The notes beneath the pieces are model-generated. The model was not told where the DNA came from. It ran no database searches and was given only the letters and a program-made list of their open reading frames with translations. From Marinobacter lipolyticus SM19 (lineage in GTDB: Bacteria; Pseudomonadota; Gammaproteobacteria; Pseudomonadales; Oleiphilaceae), in the NCBI RefSeq assembly GCF_000397065.2, contig NZ_KE007306.1, positions 1,277,012-1,341,011 of the forward strand: a stretch of 64,000 nt of DNA, in the 5' to 3' direction. The position numbers and the translations under genes are program-made. Shown in pieces: positions 63,959 through 64,000 of the stretch (positions within the stretch are counted from its first letter, which is position 1; the number at the start of each line of letters is the position of its first letter).

Positions 63959-64000
63959 GGGGTGCGGGGTGCGGGGTGCGGGGTGCGGGGTGCGGGGTGC
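63959..64000 (+). repeat. Perfect heptamer tandem repeat (GGGGTGC)6, open at the window edge
   Basis: Six uninterrupted copies of GGGGTGC fill the last 42 bases and the array runs off the window. Four G residues per unit make a G-quadruplex possible on this strand. There is no supported gene from 63843 to the array. Confidence 0.9.

Noticed and set aside
63959..64000. CRISPR-like array
   Set aside because: Unit is 7 bases without spacers.
63901..64000. Start of a gene running into the heptamer array
   Set aside because: The frame is open to the window edge, but it has no ribosome site or similarity and mostly reads the repeat.

Overview
The window reads as a gammaproteobacterial chromosome, most likely Marinobacter or a close relative. 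This is an inference from gene content: the 'dedicated' class GN sortase system, TmcA, a DUF2288 protein, LysO, an OmpA with TSP3 repeats, many c-di-GMP and two-component proteins, and about 57% GC in one hand-counted housekeeping line. Genes are dense on both strands, and I saw no rRNA, tRNA or CRISPR array.

Bases 1-23.4 kb are mostly housekeeping: the start of a succinate-semialdehyde dehydrogenase, an HDAC-like deacetylase, thiI, ppnN, a cytochrome c, an enoyl-CoA hydratase/HIBCH-type enzyme, a SulP transporter, an ankyrin lipoprotein, tmcA with a DUF2237 partner, a UvrD-like helicase, an OmpA porin, a DUF4124 protein, a methyltransferase, trmJ, a D-amino-acid dehydrogenase, a PPK2 kinase, tatD, a Na/Pi transporter, lysO and two small proteins.

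23.4-32.6 kb is a signalling locus. Three paralogous hybrid-less histidine kinases, overlapping end to end, diverge from an operon encoding an Hpt-REC-REC-GGDEF protein, a REC-HDOD protein and a lone REC protein. 32.6-41.1 kb holds acnA, a zinc-finger/membrane/TPR protein, an inverted-repeat element with perfect 23-bp ends, a rhomboid protease, an OmpA-domain protein with no signal peptide, a MAPEG protein, a GlsB-like protein and a PlsC acyltransferase.

41.1-46.8 kb is a complete proteobacterial dedicated sortase system: sortase, VIT/VWA target, response regulator and histidine kinase. 46.9-57.7 kb holds a DUF3422 protein, a DUF815-type ATPase, mgsA, a spermidine-synthase-like protein, a triple substrate-binding-domain diguanylate cyclase, cysK, an outer-membrane beta-barrel, a lipase-like hydrolase with a small coupled partner and a secreted GDPD.

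From 58 kb to the end the character changes. Two hand-counted lines of the first gene and one of the DUF2971 gene are 47-50% GC, and genes are accessory or broken. A 1093-residue protein has a PD-(D/E)xK-nuclease-like N terminus followed by a long TPR-like helical body, and is a good candidate for an undescribed defence effector. Next to it lies a truncated, twice-frameshifted homologue of the replication terminator protein Tus, then an intact DUF2971 gene coupled to a frameshifted alpha/beta hydrolase. The window ends inside a perfect GGGGTGC heptamer array. I read this as an accessory island inserted at or beside an old tus gene.
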